A stretch of DNA of 64,000 nt from JBFYTX01 sp963739515 (GCA_963739515.1 CAVUAO010000003.1:620001-684000), one strand, 5' to 3'. Shown: positions 47,695-55,980, numbered from the stretch's first letter. The notes: generated from the sequence alone by a model not told the origin. Translations and numbers: made by a program.

Positions 47695-47980
47695 TGGTAA
47701 AATCTCCTTCCGGCTTCATGGAATATGCCTGTTTGGGGCACTCTTTAGCGCAAATGCCGCAGCCTTTGCAGAAAGCCAGGTTGACTTCATAATGGTCGCC
47801 CATGTCCTTCATGCAACCCGGCGGACAATATAGAGCGCAGAGTCCGCAATAGTTACACTTGGAAACGTCCAGCACCGGCCTTTCCGTACGCCAGCTGCCG
47901 GTGTCCAGCACCAGCATTTTCTCGTTGGCGTCCGACCACGGACTTTCCGTCTTAAATATCATCTTGTGCTTGATTACCAT
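47684..47980 (-). CDS. 2-oxoacid:ferredoxin oxidoreductase delta subunit (2x[4Fe-4S])
   Basis: A 98-residue ferredoxin with CNYCGLCALYCPPGC and CKGCGICAKECP, the two-cluster pattern. The N-terminal ~45 residues resemble PorD. It takes electrons from the catalytic subunits. It overlaps both its upstream gamma and downstream alpha genes. Confidence 0.9.
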   Translation of the reverse strand: MVIKHKMIFKTESPWSDANEKMLVLDTGSWRTERPVLDVSKCNYCGLCALYCPPGCMKDMGDHYEVNLAFCKGCGICAKECPKQAYSMKPEGDFTNEG

Positions 47981-48522
47981 CTGGTTACCTCCACTTCTCG
48001 GTAGCCTCTCTCGGCGCTTTTTAAATTTCTCTGGAGGATATCTCCGCTAAGATAGTCCGGCAGGCAGGCGAGTATCGATTCCAGCTTGAGCCAGCCTGTG
48101 GCGGCGGCGAAAGCCCCGAGCAGGCAGGTATTGGGGATGTCCCGGCCGATTTCCTGCACCGCGATACCGGTGGCGTTGACCAACCCGCCTATTTTAATAT
48201 TTTCGTTAGGCTGGGCGGGCAATTTCCGGGGGCTGTTGAGGATGAACGCTGCTTCCGGCTTGACGCCGGTAAAAAGCGTCGGCAGCATTAAGAGGCCGGG
48301 GTCGATGACAATCAGGCAGTCCGGATTATAGATTTGAGTTTTTTCCCTTATTGGCTTGTCATCGATTCGGGTGAAAGCCACCACCGGCGCGCCGCGCCTT
48401 TCAAAGCCGTACATGGGAAAGCTGGCGACGTACTTGCCTTCGGCGACGAAAGCGCTGGCCAACATCCTGGCCGCCAGCACCGCCCCCTGCCCGCCTCTCC
48501 CGTGAATCCTTATCTCTTTCAC
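47974..48522 (-). CDS. 2-oxoacid:ferredoxin oxidoreductase gamma subunit
   Basis: A 182-residue subunit with the family start RIHGRGGQGAVLAARML and SYGFERRG-like MYGFERRGAPVVAFTRI. GTG 48522 is chosen, 11 nt after GAGGGG. It is the first gene of the minus-strand operon (gamma-delta-alpha-beta-Mo enzyme-ferredoxin-membrane anchor). A 49-kDa NADH-binding subunit as in phenylglyoxylate oxidoreductase is missing, so electrons must go to ferredoxin or another carrier. Confidence 0.9.
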   Translation of the reverse strand: MKEIRIHGRGGQGAVLAARMLASAFVAEGKYVASFPMYGFERRGAPVVAFTRIDDKPIREKTQIYNPDCLIVIDPGLLMLPTLFTGVKPEAAFILNSPRKLPAQPNENIKIGGLVNATGIAVQEIGRDIPNTCLLGAFAAATGWLKLESILACLPDYLSGDILQRNLKSAERGYREVEVTRW

Positions 48523-48585
48523 AGTCGCATAATCCCCTCTTTATTCGTATTCAGCGTGTCCAGGTAAGGTTCCGCTGTGAAACCG

Positions 48586-49095
48586 CTATTCTTTAACCGC
48601 AACGCGTGACTTCCCGTTCCCTACCGTCCTGGCGATCCTGGGGAGCAGGCTTTCCCGCACCTTCCTCATCATATCCACCAGTTCTTCCACCTGCTTCTTT
48701 TCCATGCAGGACAGCGCCTCCCGGCTTAACTCCTGGGCGATGGGGCTTAATCTGTTGGCTTCGCTCCAGCCTTTGTCGGTAATAACGACTTTTACCGACC
48801 TCCGGTCGTCGGTGGAAGGCTCCCGGCGTACCACTCCCTGTCTTTCCATGGTATTTATCACCGCCGTTATCGAGTTTTTCTCCCGGAAAACGGTCTCCGC
48901 TATCTCCGAGGGGGTCATCTCGCCACCGTTCTTAAACAGAGCCGTCATGATATTAAACCGGATAAGGCTGGCTTCATAACGCTTCAGCTCCACTTCCAGG
49001 TAACGCGCCAGCACTTCGAAAGACAACAATATGGATAGAAGAGTGCCCAGGGGGGTCTTATCGGTCCTCTTACTTACTTCGTTGTTAATCGTCAT
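48586..49095 (-). CDS. MarR-family transcriptional regulator
   Basis: A 169-residue winged-helix regulator with EIAETVFREKNSITAVINTMERQGVV as the helix-turn-helix and RREPSTDDRRSVKVVITDKG as the wing. It sits between the pad-like operon and the divergent phenylacetate-CoA ligase gene. Near-palindromes in the 49096-49353 gap are likely operators. It probably senses an aromatic acid or CoA ester and controls both directions, as PaaR/MarR-type regulators commonly do. Confidence 0.9.
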   Translation of the reverse strand: MTINNEVSKRTDKTPLGTLLSILLSFEVLARYLEVELKRYEASLIRFNIMTALFKNGGEMTPSEIAETVFREKNSITAVINTMERQGVVRREPSTDDRRSVKVVITDKGWSEANRLSPIAQELSREALSCMEKKQVEELVDMMRKVRESLLPRIARTVGNGKSRVAVKE

Positions 49096-49132
49096 CAGCT
49101 TCCGCCGAAGCTATCGGGATATATCGAATATG

Positions 49133-49144
49133 TTCCATCTAGAA
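49133..49144. promoter_or_regulatory. Candidate MarR operator 1
   Basis: TTCCATCTAGAA is a near-palindrome that begins 2 nt after the predicted -10 of the marR promoter, so a bound regulator would block its own transcription. A related site lies at 49231-49242. Confidence 0.5.
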
Positions 49145-49146
49145 CT

Positions 49147-49175
49147 ATATTATTACTATTTGAGCGACTTGTCAA
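49147..49175 (-). promoter_or_regulatory. Sigma70-type promoter of the marR gene
   Basis: TTGACA (49170-49175), a 17-nt spacer and TAATAT (49147-49152) precede operator 1 and the gene on the minus strand. Confidence 0.6.
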
Positions 49176-49230
49176 GATTTTTTTAAGCTCTAACGCGCTA
49201 TAATCGAATGTATATAACGGTTGGCTTTTA

Positions 49231-49242
49231 TTCCATATAGAA
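49231..49242. promoter_or_regulatory. Candidate MarR operator 2
   Basis: TTCCATATAGAA matches operator 1 at 11 of 12 positions and lies about 110 nt upstream of the ligase ATG, in the expected promoter zone of that gene. Confidence 0.5.
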
Positions 49243-49353
49243 TGAATATCGGACCCAGCATTTGCCAATTATAGCATATTTTAAGTATATTAATATGCGG
49301 TGGATAAAATTTATACGTTCCACTTACTCTGAAAACTGGAAGAGGTAATTTGT

Positions 49354-50685
49354 ATGAGTAACGGCGAATACTGGAACCCCATTCTGGAAACGATGCCCCG
49401 GGAAAAGCTGCGTCAATTGCAACTAAAGAAGTTCCGGGAGATTTTCACCTGGGCTTACGAGCACTCCAAGTTTTATCACAAGCTCTACCGCGATGCCGGT
49501 ATCGAACCAGGCGACCTCAAGAAGTTTGATGATATCAAGAAAGTGCCCAAGATAGAAAAGTCCATGATGCGCAGCGTCCAGGGACCGGGCAAGGACAACT
49601 TCCCTTACGGCGATATCCTATGCGTCCCCCTGGAGGAGGTAACAGACTACCGCCAGACGAGCGGCACCACCGGCCAGCCGGTCTACCAGGCGGACACCTG
49701 GCAGGACTGGGAACTGGGCACCGAAGCCTATTGCTATGCAATGTGGGCGCAGGGCTACCGCCCCGGAGACCGCGTGTTCCTGCCCTTCGGCTATAACATC
49801 TTCATCGCTTTCTGGGCGTACCATTACGCCGGAGAGAAAATCGGCTGCGAGGTCATCCCCGGCGGGGTCCTCAATACCGAGGCGCGTATTTTAAAGATAC
49901 AGGAGCTCAGAGCTACGGCGATGGGCGCCACGCCCACTTACATTCTGGGTATGGCGGAGACCGCCCGCGGCATGGGCATCGACCCGCCCAAAGACCTTTT
50001 TATCCGTAAAATCACCGTCGCGGGGGAGCCGGGGGGTAGCGTTCCGGCCACGCGTAAAAGAATGGAGGACGCCTGGGGGGCGAAAGTCTACGACCAGGTG
50101 GGCAGCACGGAAATAGGCCACTGGGGCTGGCAATGCACCCGCCAGGCCGGCCTACACGTCAACGAGGGGATGTACCTGATAGAGATTGAGGACGTTAATA
50201 CCGGGGAAAGCATCGAAGAACCGGGGCGGCGGGGCAAGATGGTGGTGACCACCTTCGGCCGCATGGCGCAGCCCTGCATTAGGTTCGACGTTAAAGACCT
50301 GATACAGTGGAACGCCAATAAATGCGAGTGCGGCCGGACTTTTCGCTTGCTCGAAGGGGGCATTCAGGGTCGCGCCGACGATATCACCAAGGTCAAGGGC
50401 GTCCTGCTCTCGCCACTGGCTATCGAGGAGGTGGTCCGCAATATCCCGCAGCTGGGCAACGAATACCAGGTGGTCGTTACCAAGAAGGGGGACATCGACG
50501 ATATTACTTTGAAGGTGGAAATTCTCCCCGAATACCAGAAAGACGAGGTCGCGATAAAAGCGAAGCTCACCGACCAGCTCAGGCTAACGACCAACCTCGG
50601 CTATAACATCGAGTTCCACCCTTACGAAAGCCTGCCCCGCTCCCAGACGAAAAGCCGGCGGTTCCAGGACCTGAGGCCGCATTAG
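49354..50685 (+). CDS. paaK: Phenylacetate-CoA ligase (PaaK/PadJ-like)
   Basis: A 443-residue AMP-forming ligase close to the size of PaaK. The ATP motif TSGTTGQP is at about 102-109, VTVAGEPGG near 225, VGSTEIGHWG near 250 and IQGRADDITKVKG near 345, with a Zn-like CECGRT segment before it. The C-terminal domain ends SRRFQDLRPH. It activates phenylacetate, or another aryl acid, with ATP and CoA. Divergent from MarR and the pad-like operon, it completes the phenylacetate to benzoyl-CoA gene set. The ribosome site is AGAGGT. Confidence 0.85.
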   Translation: MSNGEYWNPILETMPREKLRQLQLKKFREIFTWAYEHSKFYHKLYRDAGIEPGDLKKFDDIKKVPKIEKSMMRSVQGPGKDNFPYGDILCVPLEEVTDYRQTSGTTGQPVYQADTWQDWELGTEAYCYAMWAQGYRPGDRVFLPFGYNIFIAFWAYHYAGEKIGCEVIPGGVLNTEARILKIQELRATAMGATPTYILGMAETARGMGIDPPKDLFIRKITVAGEPGGSVPATRKRMEDAWGAKVYDQVGSTEIGHWGWQCTRQAGLHVNEGMYLIEIEDVNTGESIEEPGRRGKMVVTTFGRMAQPCIRFDVKDLIQWNANKCECGRTFRLLEGGIQGRADDITKVKGVLLSPLAIEEVVRNIPQLGNEYQVVVTKKGDIDDITLKVEILPEYQKDEVAIKAKLTDQLRLTTNLGYNIEFHPYESLPRSQTKSRRFQDLRPH

Positions 50686-50695
50686 GAGAACGAAA

Positions 50696-50881
50696 ATGAC
50701 GCAACAATACGATATGAAGGTTATGGTGACGAAAATCAAAGCGCTGCGGAAAAATGCCGAGGCGCTCAAAGAAATCGCCGGCGATTATCCGACAGTGGTC
50801 AAAAACTGCGTCCGCATCCTGGCGGACGTGCGGATGCTGGAGATAAATATAAACGACGTCGCCGAAATACTGGGGAAATAG
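50696..50881 (+). CDS. Small helical protein downstream of the ligase
   Basis: A 61-residue, mostly helical, Lys- and Val-rich protein (MTQQYDMKVMVTKIKALRK; NININDVAEILG) 10 nt after the ligase, with a good GGAG ribosome site. I recognise no family. Its helices suggest a small oligomerising or accessory protein. The tight linkage suggests a link to the ligase pathway. Confidence 0.65.
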   Translation: MTQQYDMKVMVTKIKALRKNAEALKEIAGDYPTVVKNCVRILADVRMLEININDVAEILGK

Positions 50882-50915
50882 ATCCTTTATAAATGAGGCT
50901 AAGAGGAGGCGAAAA

Positions 50916-51152
50916 ATGGTTTTCGGACTCATTCTAATAGCTGTAGGCGTCATCGCCATACTGGTCAAGACAGGTGCCGTAACCGGCTCTATCTGGGATT
51001 ACGTGTGGCCTACCGCACTGGTTATTATCGGGCTTTCATTTTTCCTGGGCAGATTCCTCGGCCCGCGATGGTGGTGGTTCGGCTGGCACCATCACCGGCA
51101 CGATTGGGACAGACACCGGTGGGACGATGAGGATAAAGATAAAAAAGAATAA
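50916..51152 (+). CDS. Small membrane protein with His-rich tail
   Basis: A 78-residue protein with two hydrophobic helices (about 1-18 and 25-50) like LiaI/LiaF-type or DUF5668 anchors, then WWWFGWHHHRHDWDRHRWDD and a charged end. The His/Asp-rich tail may bind metal ions or act at the membrane surface. GAGGAGG precedes the ATG. Confidence 0.7.
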   Translation: MVFGLILIAVGVIAILVKTGAVTGSIWDYVWPTALVIIGLSFFLGRFLGPRWWWFGWHHHRHDWDRHRWDDEDKDKKE

Positions 51153-51186
51153 AACCTCTATAATAAAAAACTCTTGAGTACCCGGC

Positions 51187-51936
51187 ATGACAAAACTTTC
51201 CCATAATAAAGAGGAAAAACCCCTCATTTGCGCGGAAAATTTCACTTCCGTCGGGAAGTACATGGAATTGACCCAATATCACCTGACGAAGGCGATACTG
51301 GCTTTTTTGCCGTTGCTGGGCATGAGCAAAAAATTCTGCGAGAAACACGGCAGTCCGTTTCCGATGGCCCATTACTGGGATACCTGGGTGAGGGAAGACG
51401 GCACGATTCTGGTCGGGCCGATATTCGGGGGGCCGATGTGCGCCGTTATTCTTGAGGAACTGTCCGCCATCGGCGTGAAATACGCCATCGGCTACGGCGC
51501 TTCGGGGACGCTGGACCCTAATATCCCCGCCTGCAGTATCATGACGGCTGATGCCGGATTATGCTCCGACGGGACTTCTAAAGAATACTGCAGTCGGAGC
51601 GAAGTCCCCGCCGACGCGGAAATGCTGGGGCGTGTATCAGATGCGATAGAACGGCGAGGCTTACCTCTAATATCCGGCAAGGTCTGGACCACCGATGCGA
51701 TCTACCGCGAGTTCCCTTCAACCATCTCCTATTGGAAAAGTAAAGGCGCCAGGTTCGTGAATATGGAAACATCACCCTTTTACGCGGTTGCGCGGGAAAA
51801 GGGCGTTAAGGCCGTTTATCTATCTGCCATCTCGGATAACGTCTCGGGGGAAAAATGGTCCGGGTGGTTTACCAATTTTGACCAAGCCATGGCACAAATA
51901 TGGGATATCTGCCTGGAAGCGGTAGAAACTATCTAG
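51187..51936 (+). CDS. Nucleoside phosphorylase-family protein
   Basis: A 249-residue PNP/UDP phosphorylase-fold protein: VGPIFGGPMCAVILEEL for phosphate or ribose contacts, YAIGYGASGTLDP, a ribose motif ARFVNMETSPFYAVA (MExS-type), and a final AISDNVSGEKW. It likely cleaves a purine or uridine nucleoside; substrate unassigned. Its stop overlaps the convergent tatD stop by 8 nt. Confidence 0.8.
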   Translation: MTKLSHNKEEKPLICAENFTSVGKYMELTQYHLTKAILAFLPLLGMSKKFCEKHGSPFPMAHYWDTWVREDGTILVGPIFGGPMCAVILEELSAIGVKYAIGYGASGTLDPNIPACSIMTADAGLCSDGTSKEYCSRSEVPADAEMLGRVSDAIERRGLPLISGKVWTTDAIYREFPSTISYWKSKGARFVNMETSPFYAVAREKGVKAVYLSAISDNVSGEKWSGWFTNFDQAMAQIWDICLEAVETI

Positions 51937-52720
51937 TTTGGTAGATTTTCCTGATTAAGTCAGCCCAAATAATCTTCTTCGCGTTCTCGGTCGTTGCTTC
52001 CGCTATCTCCGTCTCGCTCAAGCCCCTTAACGCCGCCGCCCCTTTTAAAGACCTTAACACGTCCGCCGGACTAGACTTGAACTCGCCCTCCCTGCCCCGG
52101 GCATAGACCACCGGCGCGTCCGTTTCCAGCAGCAATCGCCCCAGAGGAGGTTCTTTCACCGCCCGCCGGTGCTCTTCATGGTACGCTACCGCCGGCGTGA
52201 CGGAGATGTAATAGCCGCCAGCGATGATGTCACGCAAAACACTCGACGTGCCCGTGTACCAGTGGAAAACCGCTTTTACAATACCCGCTTCACGTACCGT
52301 ATCTAAAGCATCCCGCCAGGCATAACGGGAATGAATAAGAGCCGGTTTATCGTGGGTTTTAGCTATTTTTAATATTTCCCCGAGCGCCCTCTTTTGCAGG
52401 TCCTTATCGGCGATAGCCCTGACCCACTTACTGTAGTCCAGCCCAACCTCCCCTACTGCTACCGCTTCATCGATATGAGACTCAATAAAGACAAGATTGG
52501 CGTCAATTTCCGAATCTTTGATTTTTTCCGGGTGATAGCCCAGGGCAGGATAAACAAAACCCGAATACCTCGCGGCTATTTCCAGAGTTTTTATATTCGA
52601 TGCAATATCGGAGCCGACGGCGATAATTGCTGCCAGCCCGGCGGCTTGAGCCCCGGCCAGGACCTGTTCCAAATTTTCTATTTCGTCCAGGTGGGCGTGG
52701 GTATCGATGAGCCTGTACAT
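51929..52720 (-). CDS. tatD: TatD-family metal-dependent deoxyribonuclease
   Basis: A 263-residue TIM-barrel hydrolase; the ATG at 52720 follows GGAG. The metal motif DTHAHLD is at the N-terminus, with VGEVGLDYSKW (Glu ligand), PALIHSRYAW (His), AVFHWYTG and LLLETDAPVV. These match TatD/YcfH/YjjV nucleases that act on DNA ends. Confidence 0.9.
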   Translation of the reverse strand: MYRLIDTHAHLDEIENLEQVLAGAQAAGLAAIIAVGSDIASNIKTLEIAARYSGFVYPALGYHPEKIKDSEIDANLVFIESHIDEAVAVGEVGLDYSKWVRAIADKDLQKRALGEILKIAKTHDKPALIHSRYAWRDALDTVREAGIVKAVFHWYTGTSSVLRDIIAGGYYISVTPAVAYHEEHRRAVKEPPLGRLLLETDAPVVYARGREGEFKSSPADVLRSLKGAAALRGLSETEIAEATTENAKKIIWADLIRKIYQTR

Positions 52721-52742
52721 GATTTTCTCCATCGTCTATAAT
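52714..52742 (+). promoter_or_regulatory. Symmetric, probably bidirectional promoter between tatD and the cupin gene
   Basis: On the plus strand TGTACA (52714-52719), 17 nt and TATAAT (52737-52742) drive the cupin gene. The overlapping minus-strand TGATATTAT forms an extended -10 for tatD. One AT block thus appears to serve both directions. Confidence 0.55.
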
Positions 52743-52775
52743 ATCACAACGTGGAATCCTCAGGAGGTATCAGCC

Positions 52776-53198
52776 ATGCCAGCAACGAAATACGGCAAAT
52801 ACGTCATCAAAAAGCCGGTGGCTATCGGCGGCTACGGCCCTGAATTCATTTACACCGGCGAAAAGGAATATAAATCCAATTTCACCGTCATGTTCCTGCG
52901 CGTCACCGCGCCGACGTTAATGGAAGAGTACCCGCATTCCCACGACTTCGACATGTATTTATACTTCATGTCTTACGACCCGGAAAACATGGGAGACCTG
53001 GGCGCGGATATCGAAATCGGCCTAGGCAAGGAGCAGGAAATCCATAAAATCACCACCCCAGCCACAGTTTATATCCCCGCCGGTATGATTCATTGCCCGC
53101 TGGAGTTCAAGAGAGTGGACAAGCCGGTCCTTTTCATACACTGCACGCTGGCGTCCAAATACGTTAAAGACCCGGAAAAAATCATAAAGAACAAGTGA
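52776..53198 (+). CDS. Cupin-domain protein
   Basis: A 140-residue cupin beginning at ATG 52776 after AGGAGG; the longer frame is upstream sequence. Metal motif 1 reads EYPHSHDFDMYLYF and motif 2 VYIPAGMIHCPLEF. The inter-motif loop is long. It would bind a metal and act as small-molecule enzyme or sensor. No partner gene points to a substrate. Confidence 0.78.
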   Translation: MPATKYGKYVIKKPVAIGGYGPEFIYTGEKEYKSNFTVMFLRVTAPTLMEEYPHSHDFDMYLYFMSYDPENMGDLGADIEIGLGKEQEIHKITTPATVYIPAGMIHCPLEFKRVDKPVLFIHCTLASKYVKDPEKIIKNK

Positions 53199-53213
53199 GA
53201 AATATCTCCGCGG

Positions 53214-54671
53214 CTAGCCCTTGACGACCGCTATCGGCCGCGTACGAGCCACCTTTTTAGAAATGCCGGCACCGTGCGCCACCCGCACTACATCCCCAAC
53301 GTCTTTATAAGCCTCCGGGGCTTCCTCGGCCAGGCCGGAGAGGCTGCCCGCCCTCACGGCGATACCTTTGGCTTCCAGCATATTTAATACTTCGCGTCCG
53401 GTCATCTGCTTTTTAGCCGCCGCCCGGCTTTGCATCCGTCCCGCCCCGTGGCAGGTAGAGCCCCAGGTCTCTTTCATCGCCCACTCCGTCCCCACCAGGA
53501 TATACGAGGCGCGCCCCATGTCCCCCGGGATGAGTATCGGCTGGCCCACCGCGGCGTATTTCTCCGGGATGTCCGGGTGGCCGGCCGGAAAAGCGCGCGT
53601 CGCCCCCTTGCGGTGCACGCAGAGTTTCTCCATCTTTCCGGCCATCTCGTGGTCTTCGATCTTGGCGATATTGTGGGTGACATCGTAGATAAGCTCCAGC
53701 CCCGCCACATTCTCGCCCATCTCCATCACCCGGCAGAAGGCTTCGCGCACCCAGTGGGTAATGCACTGGCGGTTAGCCCAGGCATAGTTGGCGGCGCCGC
53801 GCATCGCGGCCAGGTAAGACTGTCCCTCCGGAGACTTGACCGGGGCACAGGCGAGCTGGCGGTCCGGCACCTCGATGCCATATTTCTGCATCGCCTGGAG
53901 CATCACCTTAATATAGTCGTCGGCGACCTGATGGCCGAGCCCCCGCGAGCCGCAATGGACGTAAAGCATCACCTGCCCGGGGCGGTCGATACCCATAACG
54001 CGGGCGGTCTCCGGCTCGTAGATCTCGTCGACGACGGCGACCTCGAGGAAATGGTTGCCCGAGCCGAGGGTGCCGAGCTGAGGCATGCCGCGCTCTTTAG
54101 CCCTGCCGCTAACCTTAGATGGGTCAGCGCCGGGCATTTCGCCCCTCTCTTCGGTCGTCTCCAGGTCTTCTTTGCGGCCGTAGCCCTTATTGACCGCCCA
54201 CCGCGAACCCTTGACGAGGACATCATCGATTTCGCCGGGACCCAGCTTTACCCTGCCTTTAGAACCAAGCCCAGAGGGCACAGCGTAGAAAAGGGCGTCG
54301 ACCAGACTCTGTATTTTAGGGGCGACCTCCTCCCGCAACAGGTTGGTGCGCATGATACGCACCCCGCAGTTGATATCGAATCCGACTCCTCCCGGCGAAA
54401 CCACGCCGTCGCCAAGGCGCATCGCCGCGACGCCGCCGATGGCGAAGCCGTAGCCCCAGTGGATATCCGGCATGGCCAGGGAATAGCCGACAATGCCCGG
54501 CAGGAAAGCCACGTTAACCACCTGCTCCAGCGCCTGGTCGTCGACAATCTGGCGGAGCATTGGCTCGTCGGCGTAGATGAGCCCGTCAACGCGCATGCCC
54601 GGCTTATAGCTTTTAGGGATACGCCAGCGGAAATCGTCGATCTTTTCCAGCCTACCGCTCCATTTAGGCAT
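53214..54671 (-). CDS. rtcB: RNA-splicing ligase RtcB
   Basis: A 485-residue RtcB: GGVGFDINCGVRI (metal), GSGNHFLEV, HCGSRGLGHQVADDY, and TCHGAGRMQSR with the guanylylated His (HGAGR). Ligates 2',3'-cyclic phosphate or 3'-phosphate RNA ends to 5'-OH ends using GTP and Mn(II). Archease, its activator, is encoded upstream on the same strand, with 710 bp of repeats in between. Confidence 0.94.
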   Translation of the reverse strand: MPKWSGRLEKIDDFRWRIPKSYKPGMRVDGLIYADEPMLRQIVDDQALEQVVNVAFLPGIVGYSLAMPDIHWGYGFAIGGVAAMRLGDGVVSPGGVGFDINCGVRIMRTNLLREEVAPKIQSLVDALFYAVPSGLGSKGRVKLGPGEIDDVLVKGSRWAVNKGYGRKEDLETTEERGEMPGADPSKVSGRAKERGMPQLGTLGSGNHFLEVAVVDEIYEPETARVMGIDRPGQVMLYVHCGSRGLGHQVADDYIKVMLQAMQKYGIEVPDRQLACAPVKSPEGQSYLAAMRGAANYAWANRQCITHWVREAFCRVMEMGENVAGLELIYDVTHNIAKIEDHEMAGKMEKLCVHRKGATRAFPAGHPDIPEKYAAVGQPILIPGDMGRASYILVGTEWAMKETWGSTCHGAGRMQSRAAAKKQMTGREVLNMLEAKGIAVRAGSLSGLAEEAPEAYKDVGDVVRVAHGAGISKKVARTRPIAVVKG

Positions 54672-55380
54672 CTTACTAAATCCTAAGCTCTAAATCCTAA
54701 ACTCTAAACCCCCACCCTGGGGAAGTATTCGTTATTCGTTTTTTATATTTTTTTATTTTTATATTTATAGCTAATTTGTCGATTTTTATAGCTAATATTC
54801 GTTTTTCGTTTTATGGTAAGTTTAGCTTCAATTTTCATTTATTCGTTTTTCGAGTTATGTTAAGGGCAGCTATGATTTTCTATTTATTCGCCTTTCGTTT
54901 TATGTCAATCATTGTGCGTTTTCACCACCGCCTCGGTAACTATAATCCAAAAGTCATCATTTAACAATATGTTTGCGTCATTTTATGATTACTTTTTAGC
55001 TAACTACGAGACTCACCCCCTTAATCCCCCTCTCAAACAGGTATATTGTAGTTCTCGATTTATCTCTGGTTTGAGAGGGGGAAGAAATGGAAGAGGGGTC
55101 GGCACCCCTCTTAGACACCCCGGAATCTGAAATCCTGACCCCATCTGTTACGCCCTGACGACGTGTCTCCCCTCGCATTACGGGCGTGGGTTGCTTCCGA
55201 AAAATGAGCCGGTCCGGCTTTCCAAAGGGAGTAGCCCGCCGAGAGGGGCGTTAGCCCCTCTCGATAATCATTCCCCTCTTCAGCCATAACCATCCCTGGA
55301 TGAAGTCGATGTGACTGGCTGGAGAGGGGATAAAGGAGTGAGGTTAGCACTAGAAATTCGAGCGCATATTAAAAATATAA
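54672..55380. repeat. Repeat-filled gap between rtcB and archease
   Basis: 54725-54910 holds tandem units of about 45 bp starting TATTCGTTTTTCG (54796, 54840, 54885), inverted relatives of 40991-41070. 55010-55122 matches 60096-60209 (GACTCACCCCCTTAATCCCCCTCTCAAA, TTTGAGAGGGGGAA, GAGGGGTCGGCACCCCTC), and 55321-55350 is an inverted copy of 40904-40932. No gene is supported. Confidence 0.75.
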
Positions 55381-55791
55381 TTAAACGTCAAAAATCACCT
55401 GCACCTGATTTTTTGCTTTATCCACCTCGAGCATATGGTAAGTGGCGGACTTGACGCCGAGTTTCAGCTGGTGGCGGGAGGCATCATATTTTTCGCCCCA
55501 GCAATCTGCCGCCAAGTGTCCCTCAGAGAACTCGACGATATCGAATCTTTTGAAAATGAGTCCCTCGACGTCGAAATAATAGAGCAGGCTGTTCAGCCAC
55601 TCGAAGAGGAGGCCCTCCAGATCTGTTTCATTGACCTCCACGCGGCGGGACGCCACCTCTTTGACCGCGTCCAGCCCGGCGATGATGGAGAACATACCGC
55701 AGGCGGCGTTGGCGAAAGCCTCCGCTAAGGTCCGGCCGTAAGCCCGGAGCCCCATATCCGCCGTATGTTCGATAAGCTCAAAGCGCTTCAT
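55381..55791 (-). CDS. Archease
   Basis: A 136-residue archease: FELIEHTADMGLRAYG at the start, LEGLLFEWLNSLLYYFDVE in the middle, and GVKSATYHMLEV near the end, with conserved acidic metal residues (His, Asp). It speeds RtcB multi-turnover and broadens its nucleotide use. Its partner rtcB lies downstream. Confidence 0.92.
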   Translation of the reverse strand: MKRFELIEHTADMGLRAYGRTLAEAFANAACGMFSIIAGLDAVKEVASRRVEVNETDLEGLLFEWLNSLLYYFDVEGLIFKRFDIVEFSEGHLAADCWGEKYDASRHQLKLGVKSATYHMLEVDKAKNQVQVIFDV

Positions 55792-55808
55792 ATGTTTTCA
55801 ACAATGAC

Positions 55809-55970
55809 GGATTCTCACGGTCGTCCTTCCGATGGAAGGACTCCCTCAGAATGACAGCGAGATATTGCGCAATTACGCATCTGCTCATGGTTCGACAGGC
55901 TCACCATGAGCGGCCGTGCCGCCCGAATTATCGAACCGTGAATTTTTATAATATTCCCATAATTTCGTCC
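55809..55970. repeat. Dispersed hairpin repeats upstream of the methyltransferase
   Basis: 55809-55856 (GGATTCTCACGGTCGTCCTTCC...CCTCAGAATGACA) is repeated at 59063-59111. 55880-55908 is a GCTCATGGTTCGACAGGCTCACCATGAGC hairpin, and 55862-55877 resembles TTGCGCAATTACGC seen near 58930. These look like small non-coding genome repeats. Confidence 0.7.
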
Positions 55971-55980
55971 TGTCAATACG

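Noticed and set aside
53430..54686. Long plus-strand open frame opposite rtcB
   Set aside because: rtcB is strongly supported by motifs; the opposite frame lacks any domain and a ribosome site.
54780..54910. Possible CRISPR array
   Set aside because: Units are imperfect, spacers resemble each other, only two or three units exist, and no cas gene is in the window.
41180..55791. An archaeal origin, suggested by archease, RtcB and POR genes
   Set aside because: dnaA, obgE, nadD, recN and sigma70-type promoters show a bacterium.
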